Shown: positions 1 to 10,591 of the stretch, piece after piece
Numbering within the stretch: the stretch's first letter is position 1
How the letters are laid out: every line of letters begins with the position of its first letter
NCBI RefSeq assembly: GCF_021155765.1
Contig: NC_060108.1
Location: forward strand, 17,695,025 to 17,759,024
Source: Diprion similis
Taxonomy: Eukaryota > Arthropoda > Insecta > Hymenoptera > Diprionidae
DNA: 64,000 bases
Direction: 5' to 3'
Notes under the pieces: model-generated
Told to the model about the DNA's origin: nothing
What the model saw: only the letters and a program-made list of their open reading frames with translations
Database searches by the model: none
Position numbers and translations under genes: made by a program

Positions 1-132
1 ATCAACTTATGATAAATCAGACGTGTTGTATTAAATTCATTTGAAACAGTGAAGTGCAGTGAAAGTAAACAGACGATAATTACTGTATATTTTGTGCTCA
101 TATTGCAAGCAACACCAGTACGTGTAGGCAAA

Positions 133-2452
133 ATGTCTACTAGACAAGCAACTATACCTTTTAATATCAGGAAAAAAAGCTCGAACACTACGTCGTTTTA
201 TGGCATTAAAGAGAAAGTTGTGACAGAGGACTTCAGTAATGCGGCGTTAAGACAAATTCCCGAATTGAAATACATCCCTACGGTTAAAAAAATCGTAACC
301 TTAACGAGCAGCGACTCCGACTCGGATGGTGACGCAGAAAATGCCGCCATAAGAAAACCATCGGTAAAAAATTCGAGGAAGCGAAATACAACCGACAAAG
401 TTTCGACCCCAAGAAAAAACAAAGGTAAGAAATCTGACCATTTATGTATGATTTTTTCGTAGCTCTTAAGGGGCTGCCCTAGACGATTTTAACGTTATCG
501 TACATATCTTGAGATATCAAAGGCTACGTATTCTAAATGCAAAAACAGGCTTATCAGCCCCGTTCTATACACAATTCTGAACGAAAAGACTCCCAATACA
601 TTTTTGTTTCATGCAACAATAAAGGAATGGCCTGAAAACTATTAAATCGCAGTAGTAAATTCGTAGTTTCCGTGCCATTTTCTATTGCTGCATCAAATAA
701 AAATGTATTGGAATCTTTTTGTTCAGAATTGTGTATAGAATGAAAATGTTGAGCCCCTTTTTGCGTTTAAAATACATGGACGTTGCTATCTGAAGATATG
801 TACGTCAATGTAAAAGTCGACCAGGGTAGCCTCTTAAAATGTAATGAAAATCTTGACATATGGTTATTTATAACCGTGTTTTGTTCTAGACGAAAATGGT
901 GCCACTCCGCCCAAGCAGAAAAAAATTGAGGAATCATTCTCTTCGACGACACCATCCAATTTGCTAAGTATTCTCGATATCGAATGTGTCGCAGAAGATG
1001 TGGAAAAATCGAAAGATAAAAGAGTTCCTAAATCTTCCAAGTTTCAGAGCGCCCGTCAAGCTCTGCATAGTTCAGTATCAGTGAATTTACCTGGGAGAGA
1101 AAAAGAGCTGACAGAATTGCGAGAGTTTATATCTGATTGCTTGAAGAACTTTAGTTCCGGTTCTCTCTATGTCTCTGGACCCCCAGGGACAGGGAAAACT
1201 GCTTCTTTGTCAAAGATTATGCTCGAGCCAGAGTTCAAGGCAGTGTTTAAAGTGATTTATATTAATTGCACGGCGATAAAATCAGCTGGTGCTATTTACG
1301 CAAAAATCGTTCAAGATTTAGGTCTCAATCTTGCTAAAAGTGAGAAGGCAAACAAGTCGACCGTTGAAAAGTACCTAAAGTCAAAGCATCAAATGCTCTT
1401 ACTTGTTCTCGACGAAATAGACCAGCTGACCACCAGAAGTCAGTCGGTTCTCTACACAATTTTTGAATGGCCTTCTAAAGAGGGATCCAAACTTGTTCTG
1501 GTTGGAATAGCAAACGCTCTGGACCTCACTGATAGAATCCTTCCGAGGCTACAAGCAAGGTGTGAACTCAGGCCAAAATTGATGCATTTTGCACCTTATT
1601 CTAAAAAGCAGATAGTCGATATTATCACCGAAAGACTTGAAGAGGCAAATGTATCTGATGTTCTCAATGGAGTAGCTGTTCAAATGTTAGCGGCTAAGGT
1701 TGCAGCTATTTCTGGGGATATTAGGAAGGCTCTGGATATCAGTCGAAGAGTCATAGAGATTGCAGAAGCCCAAAGAGTTGCTCAGGTTTTACAACCCTGC
1801 AATGACAACGGTGAGTAATTTGGATATTGGAAAATTCGGGGCTTTTGAGTTTAAAAATTACTCACAATCTTTAATGAAACATCTTGTGGTGCTATCATCG
1901 ATATGACATGAGTTGGTTTTGGTATTACAGGTAGTAACACTGTTGGAAGTCCACGAAAACAGCAGGAGATACCTCAAGAGAAATCGGTTGGTTTGAAGGA
2001 AGTTGTCACGGTTCTGAACAGTGTATATGGAGGTGCCCAGAATGTCAACAATGAAGAGAGTATATTTCCCTTGCAGCAGAAGCTGCTATTGTGTTCGCTG
2101 ATGCTCATTCTTAATAAGGGCAAGAACAAGGATGTGACGATTGGAATGGTAATTGAACTCGAGAATATTGATAATGAACTCTGAAAAAATGGAATTCATT
2201 TTTTTTCTCTATTTGCAGCTGCACGAGGTGTACAAAAAAGTTTGCAAGAAACGAAATATACACATGGTCGACATGTCCGAGTTCGTTAGCTTGTGCTCCC
2301 TCGTCGAAACTCGCGGTGTATTAAGAATAGTCGGTAAAAAGGAACCCAGATTATCCAAGGTACATCTACAGTGGGACCAGGACGAACTTGGAGGAGCGTT
2401 GCAGGATAAAACTATGATGTCAGAAATTTTAAATGACGCATCTTGTCTATAG
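133..2452 (+). CDS. Cdc6: Cell division control protein 6 (Cdc6), pre-replicative complex ATPase
   Basis: Four coding exons join in phase: 133-424, 890-1810, 1931-2148 and 2219-2452, giving 554 residues. The protein is an AAA+ ATPase of the ORC1/Cdc6 family that works with ORC and Cdt1 to load the MCM2-7 helicase at origins in G1. Walker A is GPPGTGKT at about residue 194 and Walker B is LVLDEID at about 272. A sensor-1 segment (GIANALDLTDRILPRLQ) and a sensor-2 segment (SGDIRKALD) follow, and exons 3-4 encode the C-terminal winged helix. The N-terminus is disordered and holds an acidic-serine run (SSDSDSD) plus proline-directed TPPK, TPRK and SPRK sites of the CDK type. A short QATIxF motif near residue 5 resembles the extreme N-terminus of vertebrate CDC6. 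The start is the first ATG in frame; upstream only a GTG keeps the frame open. All donors are GT. Intron 1 is mostly a palindromic repeat. Identity is nearly certain. Confidence 0.95.
466..837. mobile_element. Palindromic MITE-like element in Cdc6 intron 1, TTAA-bounded
   Basis: The two halves are imperfect inverted repeats over nearly the full 372 bp. The left arm (TTAAGGGGCTGCCCTAG...) pairs with the reverse complement of the right arm (TTAAGAGGCTACCCTGG...). Farther in, both arms share the segment reading CTATACACAATTCTGAAC (left arm, + strand) and a following AATACATTTTT. Both ends are TTAA (466-469 and 834-837), so the target-site duplication may be TTAA as in piggyBac-type elements. It encodes no protein and would be non-autonomous. 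Confidence 0.7.
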
Positions 2453-2847
2453 AACGATTCAAAGATTGTCTATTAGGATCATAAATGGACAAGAGTAGAG
2501 TGCCTTTCGTTTTTATTAGGAACAATTTTTAATTGACGTTACGTTTGACCAGAGATTATTTTTCGTGCCACTTGGATTGTTCGCGCGTTTTTGGAATGCA
2601 CGTGACAACGTTTTGTAAGATTTTTCAATCAATTTTATTTATTATCGATTATTTTATCAATCATCGAAATCGGTTTATCGACTTATCAGAATTGCACGAG
2701 TCAAACGAAACAATATTGACACGCTCTTAGAGTAATATTTTTTCACGCCATACTGACTGATTAATAATTTTGTTCTTTCTAATGAATTAATCTAATTGCT
2801 TAGTAATCACCAATTCCACATCTTGTATGTATGCTAAATGTTGGATG

Positions 2848-2853
2848 AATAAA
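2848..2853 (+). promoter_or_regulatory. Candidate polyadenylation signal for Cdc6
   Basis: A canonical AATAAA lies about 395 bases after the Cdc6 stop codon and before the Fis1 start. It is the best match in the 750-base gap, but distance and motif alone make it only a candidate. Confidence 0.4.
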
Positions 2854-3202
2854 CTACTGTATTTATGTACAAAGATGAAATCGTATTCAGTATGTCTTTA
2901 TTTACTGGCCCATTGATCGAGAGCAAACTCCAACAAAGTTCCAAAAGTTTGGTAACAAATTATTTTCCAACGATTTGTCCCTTGAAACGCAATTGTCGGT
3001 AAAGTAAACTTATCGACAGGAACATAAGGTGTATGTATGTACTTAAATTGTTCGCGTGTGTAACGCTTGGCAGTATCAACGCCGATCGGTGCATGGTGAA
3101 AAGGAAAAGAGAGAGGGAACTGAGGTATCCATCTGCGTATGGGTCGGTAGATAGTCGCAGTTTTTGACGGAGGTGACTAACGACTAGCGTGACATCGGAA
3201 AC

Positions 3203-4916
3203 ATGGAAGACGTACTGGACGAGGTGGTTTCTTCGGAAGATTTAAAGGTCGGTTAACATTTTTTATAATGCAAAATATAATATCGCGATGGCGATAATAC
3301 GTTATGGCACGTGTCGAGGGTGAATTTGACAGAAATTGAAGCGTCCTTCGATCTCTACGATCGCCGTCTCTACTCCGGGATCGCAGCTAGGCGAGGTTAA
3401 CAGTCTAAACTGAATAATAGGAGATCCTAAAGATCGCGTTTAAATACGCGACGTGCTAACAATTGTGTTCTATCAGTTCTCCGAATCGTTATCTTCTAAC
3501 AACAGCTGCTACTCCAGTGATACATTTTTACTTAATAAAAAATCCCGCTGCGTATTCACGACAAAGTCGTACCACCCTAACCTTCAAAGTATCGATTCAC
3601 CGACGACATCGAACAGATTTAATCCTAATATTCAGTCCCTTCACCGTAGGGCCAAGTTCGGTATTAACCCGGCATCCGTTTGTTCAAACAAAATCCAAGC
3701 GTATCTATTGAACGGCATGTCACGCACGTCACTGATTCGTAATCATTTCAAAATAACGTGACTCACGTAAAGATTAAGAAGAGGAAAAAAAATGCTAGTG
3801 AAAATGTGAAAAATGTTACCGAGTTACCTTTTTCTAATCGTTTTTGGTTTTCCAAACTGAATTGACTTTGGCAATTGAAGTCCGTGATTATTCCTAATGT
3901 TGCAGCTTTTTATTATTCCAACATTTCTAGATCTCATGTTTCATCACAACAAGTTCGAACCTACACATCTCTTGACTTCGTTTTATCATTTTCAGCACAT
4001 TTCTTTGCCTATATCTGAATCTTGATAGCGAGTAACTAACTCACTAAACGTCGCGATAGTTACTCGGCTTTAATAGATAATACGATGGTGTATATAAATA
4101 TGTTCAATCGTTGTCCAATAAATGTATGTTTGAGCACTATGATTGTTTACAGAAATTTGAAAGAGTTTATCATGAGCAGCTGCACGCTTCGAATGTTACC
4201 CAAAACGCGCAGTTTGAATATGCCTGGTGTCTTGTCAGAAGCAAGTACTCGGCAGATATTCGAAAAGGAATTATCTTACTTGAAGATTTGTTCAACAAAG
4301 AAGGAGAGGCTTTGAAACGTGACTGCATATACTACCTAGCAATTGGAAATGCTAGAATAAAAGTATTTTTTATTGAATTGAATATTAATAATATTAAAGA
4401 ATGGAATTTATCTTTGTATCATTGAGTAGACAATGATCATACCTTTTGCAAATCTTATTGCGTGTCAAGATAACTTTGTAAAAGTTTTTACTTTCTTAAC
4501 ATTCCTCAATATAATTTAATTGCTCAAATTAAATTCATTGCCAGTTATCTTTCACGAAGGAGTTTGAAGTGTCAAAACTCGCGCATTTGAGCTTCAATAA
4601 CATATCTGAATATCATTTTTTTTTAAGGAGTACACCAAAGCTTTGTCGTACGTGAGAGCGTTTCTGCAAATTGAACCAGGCAACCAGCAGGTCCAGCATT
4701 TAGAAACTACAATAAAAAAAAAAATGGAAAAGGGTAAGACTAAAAATTTTTTAATATAATATATTGAAAATATTTATACACAAATAACTGTTACCTGAAA
4801 TTTTTTTTCTGTGTTTTACCAAAGAGGGACTTGTTGGCATGGCAGTAGCTGGGGGAGTAATAATTGGACTTGCAAGCATTTTGGGATTAGGAATTGCAAT
4901 GGCAAAGAAGGGTTAA
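3203..4916 (+). CDS. Fis1: Mitochondrial fission 1 protein (Fis1)
   Basis: Four exons join in phase: 3203-3247, 4153-4362, 4628-4733 and 4825-4916, giving 150 residues, close to the usual 150-155. Fis1 is a tail-anchored protein of the outer mitochondrial membrane and of peroxisomes that takes part in organelle fission and mitophagy, with its helical bundle facing the cytosol. The N-terminal arm begins MEDVLDEVVSSEDL. Two TPR-like helix pairs follow, including FEYAWCLVRS, IRKGIILLEDLF, YYLAIGNARIK and YTKALSYVRAFLQIEP. The C-terminus is a hydrophobic anchor (about residues 124-146) ending in the basic tail AKKG, as expected for tail anchoring. The first coding exon holds only 15 codons and is followed by a 905-base intron with a rather weak donor (GTCGGT). 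A family match along the whole length makes the assignment secure. Confidence 0.95.
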
Positions 4917-5051
4917 TGAACACTGTCACAGTCTGTGCATCATTGATCATATTTAAACGCAAACGATGTACGGGAGATAGAGTGATAATTTTCGAGTAAA
5001 AAATTATGCTAATACATATATAGTGATGATGTTTGCATAATAAGGATTAAA

Positions 5052-5057
5052 AATAAA
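5052..5057 (+). promoter_or_regulatory. Candidate polyadenylation signal for Fis1
   Basis: AATAAA lies about 136 bases downstream of the Fis1 stop and is followed by T- and GT-rich sequence, which is the normal layout of an animal 3' end. Confidence 0.5.
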
Positions 5058-7419
5058 TGTGTTTTCTTTCCATTATTTCGTATTGATTTTCAATTCAGGT
5101 TAAATAAAAATCGCCTTCCATGTTTTTCTACTTATGTATTTGAACTGGTTTAAAAAAAAAATTGATTTCTTGAAAAATGTTACTGTATCATGAATTACAG
5201 TTCGTATTAGTCAAAAATAGGCGATTAACGTCACGATAATTCCGTAGTAGTTATGAATGCTTGTTTTGGATACATTCCAAAATCTTTAGCAAAGCATTAT
5301 CTTCTTATTGTATAGCTTCCTCAACTTTATCTAATGTTAAATTAGAAAAAAAATTTGTCTCAATTTGTACGCGTAAATTAATATATAATTCGACTATTCA
5401 TACTATACTAAATATATTTATGCTACTTTTAGGCTGTGTATATAAGAATGAAGTTGCAGTGTAAAATGATCATATCTATGTTATTTACGGAACCCTGAAT
5501 AAAATTTGTGTTCCATTAAGTTACCAACAAAGAAGCGTTTCTTTCTTCTCTGCATTTCCTGTACCAGTAATTATCGCATCATTACTTTAATAACCAATCC
5601 CACTTTCCGTATTTATTTCCGATATTTTACAAAAAGTTCAGTTCTATTATAATAACAAAAAATCTATCACCTTGGACGTTTGACATCCATCTGTTTAACG
5701 TGTTCAAATTACGCGCGCGACCGCCTCAGTAGAAACGATGTGCGACGATAGTTTTTCGATCTTCAGTCACTTGTTTTTCGAAATGTATCGCGCATTAACC
5801 GCAGGTAGAGAGTTCGTGCGAAGTTTCTAATCAGCTTCAAGGCGCTTTTCGCATGTATGCAGGCTTGCAATCTGGTAAGATGTTCCATTCTTCTAAATTA
5901 CCGGCTCATAAAATTCGAAAATACCGCAAAGATCTGCATGCAACACACGAAATTGGTGTTATCCGAAATCGATGATTGACAATTGACGATCAGTCGGTTG
6001 TCGCCGCGTGGTTCTCACGGAGAACGTTGAGAAAGTTGAATCTTTTCACAGCTTGACTATCTGTGTTAGGTAAATTATACAGAAATTCTAATTGTAAAGA
6101 TAGAAAAGGTGAACCGTTCAAAATGGGCAAAACGCTGTAAGCTGTGAAACGATTTACGCTAACGTGCAGTGTGAACAGTGCCGAGTTGTAACCCTGTTTT
6201 TCATTTGTTTACCGGTAGGCACCTCGCCATTGTGACGACGAACTCAAGCTCACATGTCGTTCAGTGATGTTTCGCGAATACGATGAGTAATAATCTGTTT
6301 CGTTATTGTCTATAAGTATATGGTTTCTATTAGTGAATTCGCAAACCTTCTCCAAGGAGAAAGAGAGTTAATTCGGTGTTTTGAAGTGAACTTCCTAATT
6401 TTCGTTAGTGATTTGAAATTTTCTCATTTTCTCTTACATTTTTGTGAACCGCGAGTGAAAGGCGTGTAATATGACCAGTAGGCCCGCGATTTTCTACTTT
6501 TTCGTCAAAAAATTTTTAATATAAAATCAAAATAGCTTTACCCAGTTGCCATAGTGAGTGAGTGTGGGAGCAGATTTACGCAGGTCCAGATTCTTGGCGT
6601 TTTCGGATGGACACGAGACACGAGCCTATATAACAATAAGCAAATCTGGAACCTGGAAATTCGAAACCTGAAATCGGTGAGTCGCATGCCTGTAAATTCT
6701 ACGCTTTCTTGTCATAGCATCCTGAAATAATCTTCTGTGTCGTTTCTTCTGTTTTTTATATTTCTTACTCTGCAGTACTTTCTTAGACAAAATATTTGGT
6801 AATAGGTAGAGGGGTTTCATTATTACTGTCTTGTGGAATAATTAAGCAAACGTAGTCGTTCTATGAAATCCAAATATTTACTGTGAATAAGAAGAAAAAA
6901 AATAAAATAAATAAAGAGTCGTGAAGAAAAAACTTTATAAGGAGGTTGTGTTTTTTGGTTGTCAGCGATTTAGAAAAGTCTAGTAAGTAAATATAATAAT
7001 GAATAAATTTTCAAAACGAATATTTCCTTATAAATGATGGAATTTAGTAAAGCAAAACTGAAAAGCAAAGTTAAATATAAGCGTATATAGTCGCTCGTCA
7101 ACGTATTATGTGTGCTTCGAACATGCCACGATTTCAACATCACCTCAAATAGCGACAATACAAATAATATTCATCTACTAATTGTGAGGTTGAAAGTTTG
7201 AAACACTGAAGTAAGAAAAGTTGTAAAATAAACAACTTGACCTATACATGTTATTTTAATTTTGTTCCTACAATGAGAACAATTACGAGAATGCGTCGTC
7301 CAGAATTTTCGAGTATCAATACGTATATCTATATGAATGACTATATGCGCATCGATTCGTGCGCACGCGTATTGGATTGCATATAATATAATGCGGCGCC
7401 ACCTGACTTACACTCGCCA
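5058..7419. other. Fis1-GHITM intergenic stretch with possible untranslated first exons
   Basis: No protein-coding exon was recognised. Two places look like exon ends with good donors: ...GCAATCTG followed by gtaaga at about 5875, and ...CTGAAATCG followed by gtgagt at about 6677. Both lie in locally less AT-rich, promoter-like sequence upstream of GHITM, so they could be alternative untranslated first exons of that gene or of a non-coding transcript. Only transcript data could decide. Confidence 0.3.
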
Positions 7420-7562
7420 TTTACAATTCGCAAAGCACGGATCTACGATCAGCCCCAGTGTAAGAAAAACTCAATAGTTCAGCTACGACTTTGGTTTCAA
7501 CGTTAACGCAGCTTACTTTGATTTTACCAAGAGGAGAAACAATTACACTGTCATTGCGTCAT

Positions 7563-7900
7563 GTGAGTAATATATATTTTTTATTTGACCGTTGCGTCAG
7601 AATCTGTTAGGTTATCATCATTACGGAAGTTTTTCTCGATCTTACACATCGTCGATTAATATTACGCAGCGGTTAGTTCGGCGATTTTATTATTATTCAA
7701 ATATCTCGCATGAAAGTATAAAGTTATTGTACTTACAGATGCATAAAATTTTGTTCCTTGTCACGATATTTTTTCTTGTCTTTTTTCATTCGAGTTTTCT
7801 CTCACTCACTCACAGAACTTCAATTTTCTTACTCTAATCTCTCAGACGTTTTATTTCGGCTGTAAATTATTTGTAATGAATTATTTTTCACCGTTTTTAG
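7563..7900 (+). other. Probable 5' UTR intron of GHITM
   Basis: A strong donor (gtgagtaa at 7563) follows a less AT-rich, CpG-containing stretch at about 7330-7560. A T-rich acceptor ending TTTTTAG at 7900 lies 23 bases before the GHITM start codon. The spacing fits an untranslated first exon at roughly 7430-7562. The exact transcription start is not visible. Confidence 0.5.
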
Positions 7901-7923
7901 AAATTTAAACAAACCTTTGCAAG

Positions 7924-9758
7924 ATGATGCTGGCACGAGTTTGTCGAGCTTCACTCTCCCCTAATGTTAGTAGTCTACTCAAAACACCGCCAGTTTCCAA
8001 ATCCCTCGTACCCAAAGTCGAAACCTTACGACTTTTCGCCAGCGATGGACGCAATAGCTTCATTCGCTCTGCTCGGAAAAGGATGACCATTACTGAGAGA
8101 GCTATGGCACCTGCCGGTGAAGCTGGTACGTTACATGCCTTTAATCTTCTTCTACTACATTGCTGCTTGCAAATGTTGCGTATTTCGAGAACCAGGATAC
8201 ATCAGGGAATTAATAACTTATCGACGATAGCTTATCCCAGCGTTTTTATCAGAAATGGTGCATTTGCTGTGTATAAGATTTTCAAAATGTGACAGATTTG
8301 TTGGTTCTAATGAAAACACTGAGATAAGCTGATTTTATGGAGGATCGTTGTTATGCGTTTAAAATTTAAGGGCATTCTAGTAAAACTTTAATAACAAGTT
8401 TGAAACTTGAGTAAGTTACTCTTGCATTAAAATTTTGCTTAATATCAGAAATATTGAGTAATTATTTGAATTCTTTCAGATTATTTTCTTAGCTTTATAT
8501 GCTGAGTTCCTAGCGTCAAAGGAATCAGTTTGATTATTTAACTGAATTGCAATATTTTTATACCCTTCTTTCAGCTTTCAGTGTAGGTAAAGGAGCCCTT
8601 GCTGGATTTTCTGCCCTTGCTTTGGGTGGACTCTGTTATTATGGGCTGGGTCTTTCTAAAGCTACCGGTGCCATCGATCATGCTGTGTAAGCATCAAATA
8701 TAGAATACGATTAACACTCATAGTATCAAAGGGATTGACGATGAGGAAAGTGTGAAGTAACTCAAATCTTACGAATTATTATCACCTTTGACAATTAACA
8801 TTAAATTCTTTGAATCAGTCAATCCGTTTGGATTAGATTAAGAGTCCGATGCATAGATTCAATTATTTTCCTAAGGACTTGTGATGTCTTTCAATTTTGC
8901 GTTCAACAATTATAATCCAAAATTTTAGGTTTTGGCCAGAATATGTGAAGGAAAGAATCAAGGCAACTTACATGTACTTTGGAGGTTCGATTTTGATAAC
9001 AGCAGCGAGCGTAGCTGCGTGTCTCAGATCACCGGCAGTAATGAATGTTGTAATGAAACAAGGATGGCTAGCTCTTGGTGTTACCCTGGCGGCGATGATT
9101 GGCTCAGGCATGGTTGCACAGAGTATTCCTTACAGCCCGGGTTTTGGAGCTAAACAAATCGCGTGGATTGTCCACAGTGGAATAATAGGCGCAGTTGTGG
9201 CACCCATGTGCCTTCTCGGAGGACCATTGGTGGCCAGAGCTGCCCTGTACACAGCTGGAGTAGTCGGCGGCCTTTCAACCGTCGCCGTATGCGCACCAAG
9301 CGATAAATTCTTGTACATGGGGGGACCTTTGGCTATCGGTTTTGGGGTTGTTTTCGCCAGCTCGATTGGAACCTTTTTCTTACCTCCTACCACTGCTCTT
9401 GGTGCCGGCTTACATTCAGTTGCAATTTACGGAGGTCTCATACTGTTCTCCGCATTCTTACTCTACGATACACAGAAAATTATCCATCGTGCCGAAACCC
9501 ATCCCGCAGTGCCATATGCCAATGTCAGGCCTTACGATCCGATCAACAAGTGAGTAGAAGTTTTTTTTTTTCTGGGTTCATTGATTGCTTTAATGTTTCC
9601 TTTTGGGATTTACAGTTAAAACTGAAAATTTCGCGCTGCGTAATGGAGAACTCATGTTTTATTCAATTTTCAGTGCTATTTCGATCTACTTGGATACAGT
9701 CAACATCTTTATCCGAATTTTATCAATTTTGGCTGGCGGGGGTAACAGGAAGAAATAA
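7924..9758 (+). CDS. Ghitm: Growth hormone-inducible transmembrane protein (GHITM/TMBIM5), mitochondrial
   Basis: Four coding exons join in phase: 7924-8125, 8575-8686, 8929-9549 and 9674-9758, giving 339 residues against about 345 in vertebrates. The protein belongs to the BAX-inhibitor-1/TMBIM family and sits in the inner mitochondrial membrane. There it has been linked to cristae organisation and to Ca2+/H+ exchange. The N-terminus is rich in Arg, Ser and Leu with almost no acidic residues, as in a mitochondrial presequence. A first hydrophobic helix is encoded in exon 2 (GALAGFSALALGGLCYYGLG). About six or seven more follow, including MYFGGSILITAASVAACL, SGIIGAVVAPMCLLGG and IGFGVVFASSIGTFFLPP. 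The family C-terminal signature AISIYLDTVNIFIRILSILAG is split by the last intron. The start has two adjacent ATGs, and the first is chosen. Downstream it converges with TBC1D25. Confidence 0.95.
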
Positions 9759-9933
9759 ATTATGGAAGGTTGTGCGGGGAAAATCTATACGTGATGTGTT
9801 GATTTATTTTGTACGGTTTGTAACGAAAGTTGGAATTATGAGATGAGCGTAGTATTCATTAACATGTACATCTGGAAGTATCATCCGTTGAGAGTATATT
9901 ATTTATGCTAGCTGTAATAATAGTATAATATAC

Positions 9934-9939
9934 AATAAA
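9934..9939 (+). promoter_or_regulatory. Candidate polyadenylation signal for GHITM
   Basis: AATAAA lies about 176 bases after the GHITM stop and is followed by a T-rich stretch. It is upstream of the convergent TBC1D25 3' end, consistent with two separate terminations in the roughly 830-base gap. Confidence 0.45.
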
Positions 9940-10591
9940 GCAAAAAATTTGAAGAGTTGTTCAATGTAACTTGATGAATATGACTGATTTATTGCCAATA
10001 ACATTGACTTGTCTTGTAATTTTCGTCCATAAATCCCGAATACCCGCGTATTTTTTTTAAATTTCTTTATTTTATAGCAGAGAAAATTAAGTTCAAAAAG
10101 TATATACATTATAGACATTGGATATCGTAATGTATTCTTGAATAAAATTAAATGCACTTTATTGTCTGTTGGTAAGCACATTTTTTTTCTTTTCAAAGAT
10201 AAAGTGAGAGCATCTCTATTTCTCAATATTTTACAAACTTAGTGTAAAATTTTAACCCTAGCAACGAGCTAGCAGTAATATGTATTTTTAAATAATTAAA
10301 ATTACCTACGTTGATTATGTAATTGGCGTAAATACATAAGTTTTTCAAAATACGATAAATACATGATTAAATCTGAATTGATAGGACTTGTTTTATACAT
10401 AGATCGAAAGTTTTCGTTTTAAATCAGGGAGCGAAAACTTGACTTGTTGATTCGTGGGATAATTACATTATTCGCAATGTAAATATAAAAAAAAAAAATA
10501 TACAAAGGAAATTAAGTACGTGCGTAGGAACATTCAACGAGTAATGATTCTGGTGTTGATAGCAAGTTTGAAAATTCAATTAGTTTTACAT

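Noticed and set aside
3940-3970. GTTCGAAC resembling a tRNA T-loop
   Set aside because: No acceptor stem or anticodon arm can be drawn around it.
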